From: Aquella oligotrophica
GTDB lineage: Bacteria; Pseudomonadota; Gammaproteobacteria; Burkholderiales; UBA11063
NCBI RefSeq assembly: GCF_002892535.1
Contig: NZ_CP024847.1
Coordinates: 1,364,001-1,428,000, forward strand
Length of the DNA stretch: 64,000 nucleotides
Reading direction: 5' to 3'
Part shown: piece by piece, positions 33,619 through 43,680 of the stretch
Layout of the letters: every line of letters starts with the position of its first letter
Numbering within the stretch: position 1 is the first letter of the stretch
Position numbers and translations under genes: made by a program
The notes under the pieces: generated by a model
What the model was told of the DNA's origin: nothing
The model's database searches: none
Seen by the model: the letters and a program-made list of their open reading frames with translations, nothing else

Positions 33619-36117
33619 TTACATGCCAATTAAGTCAAAATGTGCGAAGCTAACAATTATTTCACTATCTTTATTGGGGAAAGTGGTTTTTATTTCAACT
33701 ATGCCCTTACTGGTGCTATAGTACCAGCCTTCACTTATTTCATTAAATTTATCACGGTGTAGGAATTGTTTAATCTTACGCCCATCAATTGTAACAAAGA
33801 ATGGTCCTTTATCCTGATTTATCAGTTTTAATTCCATTATATTGGTATGCGGTATGAAATTGCCTTCATGTTTGAAACTGATTTTTGTCTGTTCGCCAAT
33901 CCTATTGACACGGATTAAGGTATTTCTATAACTACCTTTTAAATAGTCATTAGTTAATCCATCATCTTGATATAAGTTAAATTCGCCATCCTTGCCACCA
34001 ATAATCAATTCCAAATGCTGGAATTGTCCATCATTGAGTTTAGCTTCATCATTAGATAAGGCAATTATTGAGTTATCCCGAATAAACATCGGAATTGAAT
34101 CGAGAGTTACAGCTAGATTAATCTTAGTGCCGCCAGGATATTTTTGGTAACTATTAAAGTCATACCAGCTCGCTGAATTTGGCAGATAAACCTCTCGTGA
34201 AGTTGCTTTGGGTTCTACTATGTTAGCTATAAATAAACTACTGCCGAGCATGAAATCAACACCTTCATTATAGATATTCAGGTCATTTTGAAATTCATAA
34301 ACTAGTGGTCGCATAATCGGCGTGCCAAAAAGATGAGCTTCACGCATTAGCGAATAAAAATATGGCATTAAGCGGTAGCGGAGTTTAATCGCATCACGAA
34401 TTTGCTGGGTATGTTCACCATACATCCATGGCTCGGTAACAGTGTTATCGGTATTACAAGAATGGATTGAAAACCGTGGCTGAAAAATACCATTTTGTAC
34501 CCAGCGGACAAAGAGCTCTGGGTCTGGGTGCGGACCCCAAAAACCACCGATATCGCAGCCATTATTGGCTACACCGGATAGCCCCATACCAAGGATAGTT
34601 GCAATATTGAATTTTAATGATTGCCACGAGGTATAGTTATCACCAGCCCAAGTTTGTGAATAGCGTTGAATGCCAGCAAAACCACCACGATTTACCGAGT
34701 ATGGACGCAAATTAGGATTATATTTAAGCATGGCTTGTCTGCCCGCGTAAGCCATCAGATTAGGTTGGATTGATTTTAGCTTGGCAAGTTTAGCGCCTTT
34801 ACCATCAAAATCACAGTAGGCATCTTTATCAGCCAGAGAATCATACTCACAATTATCATTCCAAAGAGAGGTTACACCATGTTTAAGTAGGCTATCAGTT
34901 ACATATTGCTGCCATTTATCGCGTGAGGATTTTTTAGTGAAATCAACAAATGAACCCATCCCGCCCCACCAGTAATCAACATAAGGCGTAGCGTGGTCTG
35001 TAGCTGTTGTGATAAATATTCGTTGATCTGCCATAGTTTGATAGTTAGGATTGGAAGTTAAAACTCCCGGTTTAATATTGGGTGTAACTGGCACCCCTAG
35101 CTTATGCATGCTAGCAAAATATTTCGATGGCTCCGGGAATTTTTGGTTATTCCATGTAAATAGCTGGCGTTTATTTTGACTATCTACCGTATATCCTGAA
35201 GATAGATGAAAGTTATCAATAGGGATATCTTCATTACGACATTTCTCAACAAAACTGATTATTTCCTGATCACAATCCTTGGGAAGTTCGACATAATACA
35301 TCGTTGAACCAAGATAGCCAAGGGCGTAGGCTGGAAGCATAGCTGATTTACCAGTTAAAGAGGTATAACCTTCAATAACCTTGGCTAAACTTGGACCATT
35401 AATTACAAATAAATCAAGGTCTCCGCCATCAGCAGAGTAATAACTATAGCGATGGTGGTAATTACTATGATCAACTCCTATATCAAATACTGCTTCATAA
35501 GTATTATGATAAAACAGCCCAATAGCATGTTTGGTTACAGCATTTAGCTTGATATAAAACGGGATATGTTTATATAAGGGATCACTATTTTCCGGGTCAT
35601 AGCCAAGCGTATCTTTGGCATTTTGGACTAATCTTCTACGTAGTTTATTTAAGCTACCTGTTTTTTCACCAAAGCCATAAAAATAATCTTTTTCAATATC
35701 AATCTCTGTGTAATGATAAATTCGTCCAAGCTGATCTTCAACATAAGGCTTTGATTTTAGGTCAGAATAAATCAATTGCTCTTGATTATTGAAAATCTGA
35801 ATGTAGTAAGGGGATTTATTGATAATTATTTTTAATGAATCAGTCTTGAAGTATAAACTATCTTCACAATCGGTGATCTGTGGTGTAATTGCAGTTATTT
35901 TCTGGCGTTCATTACCAAGTAATGAATCAAAGCGATCTTCCCAAGCTACGGTAGTTAGTACATACGATTCTTCAGAAAAGTCATTATTAAAGGCTGTCCG
36001 AATACGGATTATGTCGTTTGTTAGTAGATAGATCTTGACATAGCAGGCATCACATTCAAGGGTAATACTATTATCTCGATTTACGGTGTGGGTAATTAGT
36101 TGTTTGGGTAGTTTCAT
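33619..36117 (-). CDS. GH31 alpha-glycosidase (alpha-glucosidase/alpha-xylosidase type)
   Basis: 832 residues without a signal peptide, so cytoplasmic. Residues 1-250 form the N-terminal beta-sandwich (FYGFGEKTG at 147-154 is a family landmark). The TIM barrel follows with the nucleophile Asp421 in LWNDNCEYD (the usual D-x-x-E spacing is kept as D421/E424) and the acid/base Asp493 in WAGDN, preceded by RPYSVNRGGFAGIQRYSQTW. C-terminal beta domains end the protein. It cleaves alpha-linked glycosides from the non-reducing end; specificity is not readable. Operon leader together with the GPH symporter and SDR. The start region has only a weak ribosome binding site. Confidence 0.92.
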   Translation of the reverse strand: MKLPKQLITHTVNRDNSITLECDACYVKIYLLTNDIIRIRTAFNNDFSEESYVLTTVAWEDRFDSLLGNERQKITAITPQITDCEDSLYFKTDSLKIIINKSPYYIQIFNNQEQLIYSDLKSKPYVEDQLGRIYHYTEIDIEKDYFYGFGEKTGSLNKLRRRLVQNAKDTLGYDPENSDPLYKHIPFYIKLNAVTKHAIGLFYHNTYEAVFDIGVDHSNYHHRYSYYSADGGDLDLFVINGPSLAKVIEGYTSLTGKSAMLPAYALGYLGSTMYYVELPKDCDQEIISFVEKCRNEDIPIDNFHLSSGYTVDSQNKRQLFTWNNQKFPEPSKYFASMHKLGVPVTPNIKPGVLTSNPNYQTMADQRIFITTATDHATPYVDYWWGGMGSFVDFTKKSSRDKWQQYVTDSLLKHGVTSLWNDNCEYDSLADKDAYCDFDGKGAKLAKLKSIQPNLMAYAGRQAMLKYNPNLRPYSVNRGGFAGIQRYSQTWAGDNYTSWQSLKFNIATILGMGLSGVANNGCDIGGFWGPHPDPELFVRWVQNGIFQPRFSIHSCNTDNTVTEPWMYGEHTQQIRDAIKLRYRLMPYFYSLMREAHLFGTPIMRPLVYEFQNDLNIYNEGVDFMLGSSLFIANIVEPKATSREVYLPNSASWYDFNSYQKYPGGTKINLAVTLDSIPMFIRDNSIIALSNDEAKLNDGQFQHLELIIGGKDGEFNLYQDDGLTNDYLKGSYRNTLIRVNRIGEQTKISFKHEGNFIPHTNIMELKLINQDKGPFFVTIDGRKIKQFLHRDKFNEISEGWYYSTSKGIVEIKTTFPNKDSEIIVSFAHFDLIGM

Positions 36118-36479
36118 AAATATTTTCTGCTTAAAGAGGTTTATTTTGCATATAAAACCATGGGTGCGCTTAATTAGACTCGTGATTAATAACTCCTAAG
36201 ATTTTAACAGGTAATTTGCTTGTCTGGAAAACTTTTATAGCAGAGTTAATGAAGGATTTCCTCTGTTGATGAAAATATCAGACATTGTTGTTTTTTTGCA
36301 TTGCAATATATTGATCTAACAGATTGAGTTATATCACTTAAAATATTCATTGTAAATTAACTTTTTCAAAAGGTTTAAAATTTGGGCGATAGAAAATAAT
36401 TTTTGCTAAAATACCCCACTTGGTGTGCATGGGAATGCAGAATATTTCTAATTTACCAGTTTTATGAAAGTGGCTATTT
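36118..36479. other. Divergent promoter region between the GH31 gene and potA
   Basis: 362 bases without a coding frame. It must contain the promoters of both divergent operons. A plausible plus-strand -10 is TAAAAT in TTGCTAAAATACC (about 36404-36415). No operator palindrome stands out. Confidence 0.45.
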
Positions 36480-37568
36480 ATGGCTATTTTGGAATTGAAA
36501 AATATTATTAAACAGTTTGGTGATACAACTGTGGTTAATGATGTTAGCTTGAGTATAGAGCAGGGCGAATTTTTTACCTTACTCGGACCGTCAGGGTGTG
36601 GTAAAACAACGTTATTAAGAATGATTGCTGGGTTTGAAAGTCCTGATTCAGGGGAGATCCTGCTTGATGGTAAAAATATAAATGCACTACCACCAGAAAA
36701 AAGACCATTACATACAGTATTTCAAAGCTATGCTCTCTTTCCTCATATGACGGTACAAGAAAATATTGCATTTCCCTTAAAGATGGCAAAATGGAATAAA
36801 GACAAGATAATTCCTCAAGTAGCTGAATTGATGGAAGATGTTCAGCTGGAAAAATTTGCTGATCGTTACCCGCATGAATTATCTGGTGGGCAACGCCAAC
36901 GGGTAGCAATTGCTAGGGCATTGGTGGATAGACCTAAATTATTACTTCTGGATGAACCCTTATCCGCATTAGATGCTAGATTACGTGAACATATGCATGT
37001 TGAATTGGTCAAACTTCAGGAAGAGACCGGGGTTACTTTCATTTATGTTACCCATGACCAAAGTGAAGCATTAGCGCTATCTAGTCGGATTGCGGTCATG
37101 AATCATGGTAATGTTGAACAACTTGGAACGCCAAGAGATATTTATTCTCGCCCCAAAACCTATTATGTCGCTGATTTTATTGGTAAATGTAATTTATTGA
37201 AAGCCAAAGTTACCGAAATTGAACCGGATACACTTAGAATCAGGATTGCGGATAGTTTTGAATTATCGCTTCCAAATGAAACTGGTATTACAAAAGTTGG
37301 GCAGGAAGGGTGGTTTGCCATCCGTCCAGAAAAAATCAAGGCTAACTGGGATCCTCGCAGTGAAGATGGTATTGCCAATTTTAAGGCAGTAGTCAAAGGT
37401 TACTATTATTATGGCGACGGCACCCTTTATGAGTTTACGCTGGAAAATGGTACTGTTTTACAATGTATGTTGGCTAATAGCCGACCACATCAGGCTGCAT
37501 TCTTTCAGGATAATGATGAGGTATATATTTCAATCAATCCACTAGCTGGTAATTTTTTGGTGAAATAG
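36480..37568 (+). CDS. potA: Spermidine/putrescine ABC transporter ATPase
   Basis: 362 residues. Walker A GPSGCGKTT (36-44), Q-loop FQSYALFPHMT, ABC signature LSGGQRQRVAIARAL, Walker B LLLLDEPLSALD, H-loop YVTHDQSEA. The C-terminal ~120 residues form the TOBE regulatory domain (GWFAIRPEKI). It powers polyamine import through PotB/PotC. The stop is one base before the potB start, so the cluster is a tight operon: potA, potB, potC, potD, potD2. Confidence 0.95.
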   Translation: MAILELKNIIKQFGDTTVVNDVSLSIEQGEFFTLLGPSGCGKTTLLRMIAGFESPDSGEILLDGKNINALPPEKRPLHTVFQSYALFPHMTVQENIAFPLKMAKWNKDKIIPQVAELMEDVQLEKFADRYPHELSGGQRQRVAIARALVDRPKLLLLDEPLSALDARLREHMHVELVKLQEETGVTFIYVTHDQSEALALSSRIAVMNHGNVEQLGTPRDIYSRPKTYYVADFIGKCNLLKAKVTEIEPDTLRIRIADSFELSLPNETGITKVGQEGWFAIRPEKIKANWDPRSEDGIANFKAVVKGYYYYGDGTLYEFTLENGTVLQCMLANSRPHQAAFFQDNDEVYISINPLAGNFLVK

Positions 37569-37569
37569 T

Positions 37570-38481
37570 ATGATACATATGAATAATGCGGGTAAAGAGA
37601 AGTGGGTCTTATCCTTGCCTCCAGTGATTTATCTGGTTGGATTATTTTTAATTCCAACGATACTAATGATATTTATCGCTTTTCGGGAACCGGGTGATTA
37701 CGGCGGAGTTGCTCCCCTTATTACTCATAATAATGGAAGCACCTCACTTAATCTGACCTTGGATGGGTTTCGTTATGCCTTTAGTAGTAGTTTTATCTGG
37801 AAACTATTTTTAAGGTCAATGCTATATTCAATCTTGACCACTTTCTGCTGTCTTTTGATTGGATATCCACTAGCTTTATTGATTGCTAAAAGTGCAAAAA
37901 AATATCGTGACTTATTATTGTTATTGGTGATTATTCCATTTTGGAGTAATTTTCTGATTCGTGTCTATGCCTGGATGATACTTTTAGGTCCAAATTCGGC
38001 GATAAGTAATGTTGTAAATAGTATTCGCCACTTATTTGGATTAGAGCCGCTTGATCTACTATTTTCTTCAGCAGCAGTGATTATTTGTCTCGTTTACATT
38101 AACTTACCATTTATGATCTTACCGCTTTATGCTAATTTGGAAAAACATGATTATGCCCTGATTGAGGCTAGCCGTGATTTGGGTGCGAATAAATCTCGTT
38201 CTTTCTGGCAAATAACAGTACCCCTGAGTATGCCTGGTATTTTAGCTGGTTGCGGTCTGGTTTTCATTCCGTGTATTGGAATGTTCGTTATTCCTGAACT
38301 AGTTGGAAATAACTGTTCAATGATGATAGGAAATCTTATTAAGCAGCAATTTTTACAGACAATGAATTGGCCTCTAGGTAGTGTAACTTCAATTGTCATG
38401 ACATTGCTTGTTTTAAGTATTTCACTATTTGTTGGTTTTTTGGCGAGCCGTAGTGGAGGTTTGAAATATGCAAGGAAGTAA
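37570..38481 (+). CDS. potB: Spermidine/putrescine ABC transporter permease
   Basis: 303 residues, six membrane segments; begins KWVLSLPPVIYLVGLFLIPT. The EAA loop reads EASRDLGANKSRSFWQITVP with LSMPGILAG following, the contact site for PotA. In E. coli-like systems PotB pairs with PotC. It overlaps potC by 14 bases, so translation is coupled. A second ATG at 37579 is possible; the first is used because of its placement right after potA. Confidence 0.93.
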   Translation: MIHMNNAGKEKWVLSLPPVIYLVGLFLIPTILMIFIAFREPGDYGGVAPLITHNNGSTSLNLTLDGFRYAFSSSFIWKLFLRSMLYSILTTFCCLLIGYPLALLIAKSAKKYRDLLLLLVIIPFWSNFLIRVYAWMILLGPNSAISNVVNSIRHLFGLEPLDLLFSSAAVIICLVYINLPFMILPLYANLEKHDYALIEASRDLGANKSRSFWQITVPLSMPGILAGCGLVFIPCIGMFVIPELVGNNCSMMIGNLIKQQFLQTMNWPLGSVTSIVMTLLVLSISLFVGFLASRSGGLKYARK

Positions 38482-39244
38482 TAAAATTTCAAAAAGCTTG
38501 CGTGTTACGGGTACATTGGTATATTTATTTTTATACTTACCTTTAATTGTACTAATTGTTTATTCTTTTAATGATTCACGGGTTAATGTAGGTTGGGTCG
38601 GGTTTACCCTAAAGTGGTATAAAGTCCTTTTTGCTGACAAACAGTTAATAAATGCTGCGATTAATTCATTAATAATTGCCTTGATTGCAAGTACTGTTTC
38701 GGTGATTCTTGGTACTTTGGCAGGCGTGGCATTACATAAGTATAAAGTTCCGTTGCTTTCAACGTTAGTGATGATTCCTGTTGCCGCTCCTGAGCTTCTG
38801 GTTGGTGTTTCACTTCTGTTATTTTTTATTTTAATAAACTTTACTTTAGGTATGGCATCAATTACGCTGGCACATATTGCTTTTTGTGTTTCGTTTGTAA
38901 CCATAGCAGTCAAAACACGTATGCATGGCATGGATAATAGTCTTCTTGATGCAGCCCGTGATTTGGGTGCTAGCCCGGTTAAATCATTTTTCCTGATTCT
39001 TATCCCGACAATTTTACCGGGGGTAATAGCAGGCTGGCTAATGGCATTTACATTATCTATCGATGATTTTGTGATAACTTTCTTTACTGCTGGTGTAGGT
39101 TCAAGTACTTTACCCTTAGCCATTTATTCAATGTTAAAAATGGGGGTTACTCCAGAAGTAAATGCGGCATCTACCATAATTATTCTGGTTACATTGGTGT
39201 TAACTTCTGTTGCAACCAAACTTTCTCCTCAACTATTTAAATAA
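38468..39244 (+). CDS. potC: Spermidine/putrescine ABC transporter permease
   Basis: 258 residues, six membrane segments. SLRVTGTLVYLFLYLPLIVL opens the protein, and the EAA loop is DAARDLGASPVKSFFLILIP with TILPGVIAG. FTLSIDDFVITFFTAG near the end is characteristic of PotC/PotI. Overlaps potB by 14 bases. Confidence 0.93.
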   Translation: MQGSNKISKSLRVTGTLVYLFLYLPLIVLIVYSFNDSRVNVGWVGFTLKWYKVLFADKQLINAAINSLIIALIASTVSVILGTLAGVALHKYKVPLLSTLVMIPVAAPELLVGVSLLLFFILINFTLGMASITLAHIAFCVSFVTIAVKTRMHGMDNSLLDAARDLGASPVKSFFLILIPTILPGVIAGWLMAFTLSIDDFVITFFTAGVGSSTLPLAIYSMLKMGVTPEVNAASTIIILVTLVLTSVATKLSPQLFK

Positions 39245-39253
39245 AGAGTACTG

Positions 39254-40330
39254 GTGAAAAAGATTTTTAAATATTTTCTAGGGCTTCTCATTATTAGTCG
39301 AGTTGCTTTTGCCACTGAAACAGTTAATTTATATATTGGCTCAAATTATATTGCCGATAGTACAGTTAACCGTTTTGAGAAAACTTATAGCTGCACGCTT
39401 AATCAGAATTTTTTCAATGATAATGAAGAAATGCTTGCCAAAATTGCTGCTGGTGCCAATGGCTATAGTGTTATTGTTGCTACTAGTTATGCGGTAGAAG
39501 AATTAGCACATATGGGTAAAATAAAACCGCTAGATAAAACGAGACTACCAAACCTGAAGTATATTGACAAGCAGTTTTTGAATCCACCGTACGATCCGGA
39601 CAATAAATATTCTGTTCCTTATGCCTATACTCCAGTTTTTCTTGCTTATAATAAGGATAAAATGACTGAGTTGGGTATTACTCCCGATAGTTGGGCAGTT
39701 ATTTTTGATCCGAAATATCTCGTAAAACTTAAAGGACATGTGACTGTTTTTGATTCAGCACGAAATGTTCTTGCTGCTGCTTTACTTTATCTTGGCAAAG
39801 ATCCAAATACAACCAATTGGAAAGATTTACAAAGTGCGCGTGAGGTAATTGATAGAGCATCACCTTATTGGGCTCGTTACGATAGCGATAGTTATTATCG
39901 TGGCATTTTGCGTGGTGATGTCTGGATTGCAATGAGCTATTCAATAGATATCTTTAAAACTATAGAGGATGCTAAAGCCTCACACTCAAAGATCAAAATA
40001 GAGGCAGTGTTGCAAAAAGAGGGAAATATGTATGAGTTGGATAATATGGTAATTCCAGTTTTCAATAATAATGATAAACTGGCATACGATTTTATGAATA
40101 CAGCCCTTGACCCACAAAGTGCCTATGAGCTATCCTCAATGACTGGGTCAAGTGTACCCAATCCTACTGCGATTGCCAAACTAGATAAAAATGTTACCAA
40201 TATTGACTGGATTTATCCGAAAAACATGAAGAAAATGTATGTTTTTAAAGCGTATGATCCCAAAACCAGAATTATGGTAAATGAGATGTGGACAGAAATG
40301 AAAATGAGTGGCAACTGCGGGGTATTCTAG
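39254..40330 (+). CDS. potD: Polyamine-binding periplasmic protein, copy 1
   Basis: 358 residues from a GTG start at 39254 (nine bases after potC). Signal peptide MKKIFKYFLGLLIISRVAFA, cleaved about residue 20. The mature start ETVNLYIGSNYIADSTVNRF and PYAYTPVFLAYNKDKM, WAVIFDPKY, and EGNMYELDNMVIP are PotD/PotF-type binding-protein landmarks. It captures spermidine or putrescine and delivers it to PotBC. It is followed after 48 bases by a close paralogue, so the transporter has two alternative receptors. Confidence 0.92.
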   Translation: MKKIFKYFLGLLIISRVAFATETVNLYIGSNYIADSTVNRFEKTYSCTLNQNFFNDNEEMLAKIAAGANGYSVIVATSYAVEELAHMGKIKPLDKTRLPNLKYIDKQFLNPPYDPDNKYSVPYAYTPVFLAYNKDKMTELGITPDSWAVIFDPKYLVKLKGHVTVFDSARNVLAAALLYLGKDPNTTNWKDLQSAREVIDRASPYWARYDSDSYYRGILRGDVWIAMSYSIDIFKTIEDAKASHSKIKIEAVLQKEGNMYELDNMVIPVFNNNDKLAYDFMNTALDPQSAYELSSMTGSSVPNPTAIAKLDKNVTNIDWIYPKNMKKMYVFKAYDPKTRIMVNEMWTEMKMSGNCGVF

Positions 40331-40378
40331 TTATTGACTCTGGGTTAAGTCAGAGAATTAATAGGAGGAGTTAGACTA

Positions 40379-41449
40379 ATGAAATCATGGTGTGGTATTA
40401 TTTACTTGCTCCTGATGTCTTCATATAATTCCGCCTTTGCTGAAAATGTGATTAATCTTTATACTACTTCAAATTATATTGCTGATAGTACTGTTAGCAA
40501 TTTTGAAAAACGCTGCAAATGCAAACTATTTTTGAATTATTTTAGTGACCCACAGGAGATGTCAGCAAAGCTTGTAGCTGGTGCTAGTGGTTATGATGTT
40601 ATTATTGGAACTGGTTACGCGCTTCAGGATATCAATAATGCTGGCAAACTTGCCCAACTTGATTTAAATAAAATTCATAATTTGGCTAATATTGAATCAA
40701 AATTCATGCATCAGCCTTTTGATCCTAAAAATTCATTTTCAATTCCATATGCCTATACTCCAGTTTTTCTTGCTTATAATAAGACGGTTCTCGATAAATT
40801 AGGGATTGTTCCTGATAGTTGGGCAGTTATCTTTGACGAAAAATATTTGAAACAATTACGAGGAAAAGTTACAGTTTTTGATTCGCAACGTAATGTTTTT
40901 GCAGCGGCATTGCTGTATCTTGGTAAGGATCCAAATTCAACTAATCTAAAGGACTTGGAAAGTGCCCGTAAATTGATTGAGCGAGCCTCGCACTATTGGG
41001 CTCGTTATGATAGTACAATTTATTATCGCTCTCTTTTGGATGGTGAAATCTGGGTTGCTATGAGTTATTCAAATGATTTATATAATACTCTTCAGGATAC
41101 TAAAAAGATTAAGTTGAACTATACTTTTGCGGGGATGCTACAAAAAGAGGGGAATATGGTTGAGCTAGATAATGTTGTAATTACTGCAAATACTAAAAAT
41201 ATTGATCTCGATTATCTATTTATCGATACGGTTTTGGAAGCCAAAAGTGCTATTGCCTTGAGTAATGAAACAGGTGCTAGCGTACCAAATTGGCAGGCTT
41301 TAGCTTCTTTACCTAGCGATATCGTAAGTAATACTTGGATTTATCCGCAACAGAATAATCTAATCTTTGGCTTTACAGCATACCCACCAAAGATTCGCGT
41401 TATGGCAAATGAAATGTGGACCGAATTAAAAATGGAGTGTCATTATTAA
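40379..41449 (+). CDS. Polyamine-binding periplasmic protein, copy 2 (tandem duplicate)
   Basis: 356 residues. Signal peptide ending YNSAFA. Shares with copy 1 the strings SNYIADSTV, PYAYTPVFLAYNK, GIVPDSWAVIFDEKYL and LQKEGNMVELDNVVI, so it arose by tandem duplication. It has its own strong ribosome binding site (AGGAGGAGTT before ATG at 40379), unlike copy 1 (GTG start, weak site), so it may be made in larger amounts. Differences cluster in the N-terminal lobe. The two may bind different polyamines or set different affinities for the same transporter. Confidence 0.9.
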   Translation: MKSWCGIIYLLLMSSYNSAFAENVINLYTTSNYIADSTVSNFEKRCKCKLFLNYFSDPQEMSAKLVAGASGYDVIIGTGYALQDINNAGKLAQLDLNKIHNLANIESKFMHQPFDPKNSFSIPYAYTPVFLAYNKTVLDKLGIVPDSWAVIFDEKYLKQLRGKVTVFDSQRNVFAAALLYLGKDPNSTNLKDLESARKLIERASHYWARYDSTIYYRSLLDGEIWVAMSYSNDLYNTLQDTKKIKLNYTFAGMLQKEGNMVELDNVVITANTKNIDLDYLFIDTVLEAKSAIALSNETGASVPNWQALASLPSDIVSNTWIYPQQNNLIFGFTAYPPKIRVMANEMWTELKMECHY

Positions 41450-41489
41450 GCTGGGAAAAATAAGCCGGAAGGTGCCACCTTTATTATGG

Positions 41490-42280
41490 CCAAGTTATAG
41501 TTTTCTGCTAAAAACTTTTTATTAATTTTCAGAAATCCCGTGGGTTTATTTGTACCCATAGTCTTGCCTATACATTTCTGTTGGCCTTCATCCCATTTTC
41601 AATTGCAACTGCAAGTATCAGTGATTGGCTGCCATTTTCAAACAGTTTAGTAGATGAAGTCCAAACTTATTTTTTCTCTCGCTTTCTACCACAGTCTGGT
41701 ACAGATATTTATGATCTGTTTAAACTTTCTTTCAAGCATTCGACAAGGTTATCAATTGTTGGTGTTATTTCTCTACTGGTAACTACTTATGGCATGATGT
41801 TTGCAATTGAACAGCATATTCATCAAATGTGGCACTTAAAACGACAAAGAAAAATTTTACAGACATTATTTATTTTTAGCTGTTTTTTTATTTTGGGTCC
41901 GATTATTACTTATTCAATTGCGTATATTTATCGGTTTATATCAGCCAAATTAGATATTCCAGTAGAAATACAGTATATAATATCAGAGTGCTTATCAGTT
42001 CTAATTACGACCTCATCTTTTTATTGCTGTTTATAAGTTTATTCCAAATAAAAGAGTAAGCTGGCAGTATGCTGTAATCTCAGGTGTAATAGCAGCAGGG
42101 CTCTTTTCACTTTTACGTTGGGTATTTGTGATTTCAATGATGAATTTAAAAGAGGAATATTCCCTTTTATATGGTTCATTAGTAACACTACCAATATTTC
42201 TGCTTTGGATTTATCTAAATTCCTTTATTTTTCTTTATTGTGCACAAATTATTTTATGTAGCGGAAAAAAGAAAAGATAG
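41490..42280 (+). pseudogene. YihY/BrkB-family membrane protein, frameshifted
   Basis: The middle frame is open from about 41518 to 42036, reading SLAYTFLLAFIPFSIATASI early on and ending at a TAA. The continuing family sequence is in the +1 frame from about 42024: VYKFIPNKRVSWQYAVISG, then YSLLYGSLVTLPIFLLWIYL, to a TAG at 42278-42280. Together they make a YihY/BrkB (former 'RNase BN') inner-membrane protein with one indel near 42025. There is also no good start codon for the N-terminus: an ATG at 41495 is followed after three codons by TAG. At least two lesions make it a pseudogene. It lies alone between the pot operon and purD. Confidence 0.8.
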
Positions 42281-42350
42281 AAAATTAAAAAAGATTTATT
42301 CAAGTTGAGTGATAATATATTAAAATTATTCCATATTTTAGGAAAGTACT

Positions 42351-43637
42351 ATGCAAAATCAAGATAGCAAAAAAGTAAATAAGATATTAATTATTGGTAA
42401 AGGTGGACGGGAGCATGCGCTAGCTTGGAAGTTTGCATCTGATGATCCTAAAACCGAGATATTTGTTGCAGAAGGCAATGCAGGCTGTGAATTAGTGCCA
42501 AATGTTAGTAATATTGCTTTAACTGAAATTGAAGATTTGGTTGGCTTTGCTATGCAAAATAAGATAGATCTTACAGTAGTGGGAAGTGAAGAACTTTTAG
42601 TTAAAGGTATTGTTGATAAATTTGAAGCTAATAACTTGAAGATCTTTGGACCCAATAAGCAGGCTGCAATGCTTGAAGGTAGTAAGGCTTATGCCAAAGA
42701 TTTTATGACAAAATATGGTGTAAAAACAGCAAAATATCAAAATTTTACTGATTATGCTGCCGCGCTTAAATATCTGAAACAAGTTACATTTCCGGTGGTA
42801 ATCAAGGCTAGTGGTCTTGCTGCTGGAAAAGGTGTAATTATAGCCCATAATAATGATGAAGCAGAAACCGCATTGGCTGATATGTTATTAGGTATGGTGT
42901 TTGGCGACTCAGGGTCGGAAGTGGTTATTGAGGAATTTCTTGAAGGTGTAGAAGCCTCCATCCTCTCTTTTACGGATAGTAGAGTAATTATTCCGTTAAT
43001 AAGTGCCAAAGATCATAAAAAGATTGGAGATGGTGAAACTGGTCTAAATACTGGAGGTATGGGAGTTATTGCACCTAATCCATACGTAACAGATCAAATT
43101 AATCAGGAGTTTGTTAGAGATATCCTTGAACCAACTTTACATGGTCTTAAGATGGAAAAGATGGATTTTGCCGGAGTAATCTTTTTTGGTGTGATGATTA
43201 CTAAAAATGGTGTTTACCTTCTTGAATATAATATGCGGATGGGCGACCCAGAAACTCAAGCCGTACTACCTTTGATGAAGAATCAGCTATTTCCAGTGAT
43301 AAATAGAGCCATTGATCGTAAACTTGATTCGGTTACTCTTGAATGGGATAGTGGAGCAACTTGCTGTGTAGTAATAGCTTCAGGTGGTTATCCCGAAAAA
43401 CATCATAATGGCTATGCGATAACTGGGCTAGAAAAGTTTGATTTGGCAGATAGCTATCTTTTTGCTGCTGGAGTGAGCAAAAAACATGATGATTTTGTTA
43501 CTGCTGGTGGGCGTGTGTTAAACGTTGTAGCTAAAGGAAGTACTCTTGATGAAGCTAGAAATAAAGCATATAAAGCAATAAATTCAGTAAGTTTTAAAGA
43601 CATGTATTATCGCAGTGATATTGGTAAAATCAGCTAA
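42351..43637 (+). CDS. purD: Phosphoribosylamine-glycine ligase
   Basis: 428 residues, the normal length. It makes glycinamide ribonucleotide in purine synthesis. N-terminal ILIIGKGGREHALAWKFASD, the ATP-grasp region FPVVIKASGLAAGKGVIIAH, and the C-terminal NMRMGDPETQAVLPLM are diagnostic. The gene is followed by a clear bidirectional terminator shared with the convergent ppk2 gene. The other purine gene in the window, purB, is 5.5 kb away and not in the same operon. Confidence 0.96.
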   Translation: MQNQDSKKVNKILIIGKGGREHALAWKFASDDPKTEIFVAEGNAGCELVPNVSNIALTEIEDLVGFAMQNKIDLTVVGSEELLVKGIVDKFEANNLKIFGPNKQAAMLEGSKAYAKDFMTKYGVKTAKYQNFTDYAAALKYLKQVTFPVVIKASGLAAGKGVIIAHNNDEAETALADMLLGMVFGDSGSEVVIEEFLEGVEASILSFTDSRVIIPLISAKDHKKIGDGETGLNTGGMGVIAPNPYVTDQINQEFVRDILEPTLHGLKMEKMDFAGVIFFGVMITKNGVYLLEYNMRMGDPETQAVLPLMKNQLFPVINRAIDRKLDSVTLEWDSGATCCVVIASGGYPEKHHNGYAITGLEKFDLADSYLFAAGVSKKHDDFVTAGGRVLNVVAKGSTLDEARNKAYKAINSVSFKDMYYRSDIGKIS

Positions 43638-43648
43638 TATTTAAGCAA

Positions 43649-43680
43649 TAAGGCAGGGCAATCAACCCTGCCTTTATTTT
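43649..43680. terminator. Bidirectional terminator between purD and ppk2
   Basis: AAGGCAGGG-CAATCAA-CCCTGCCTT followed by TATTTT. Serves both convergent genes. Confidence 0.9.
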
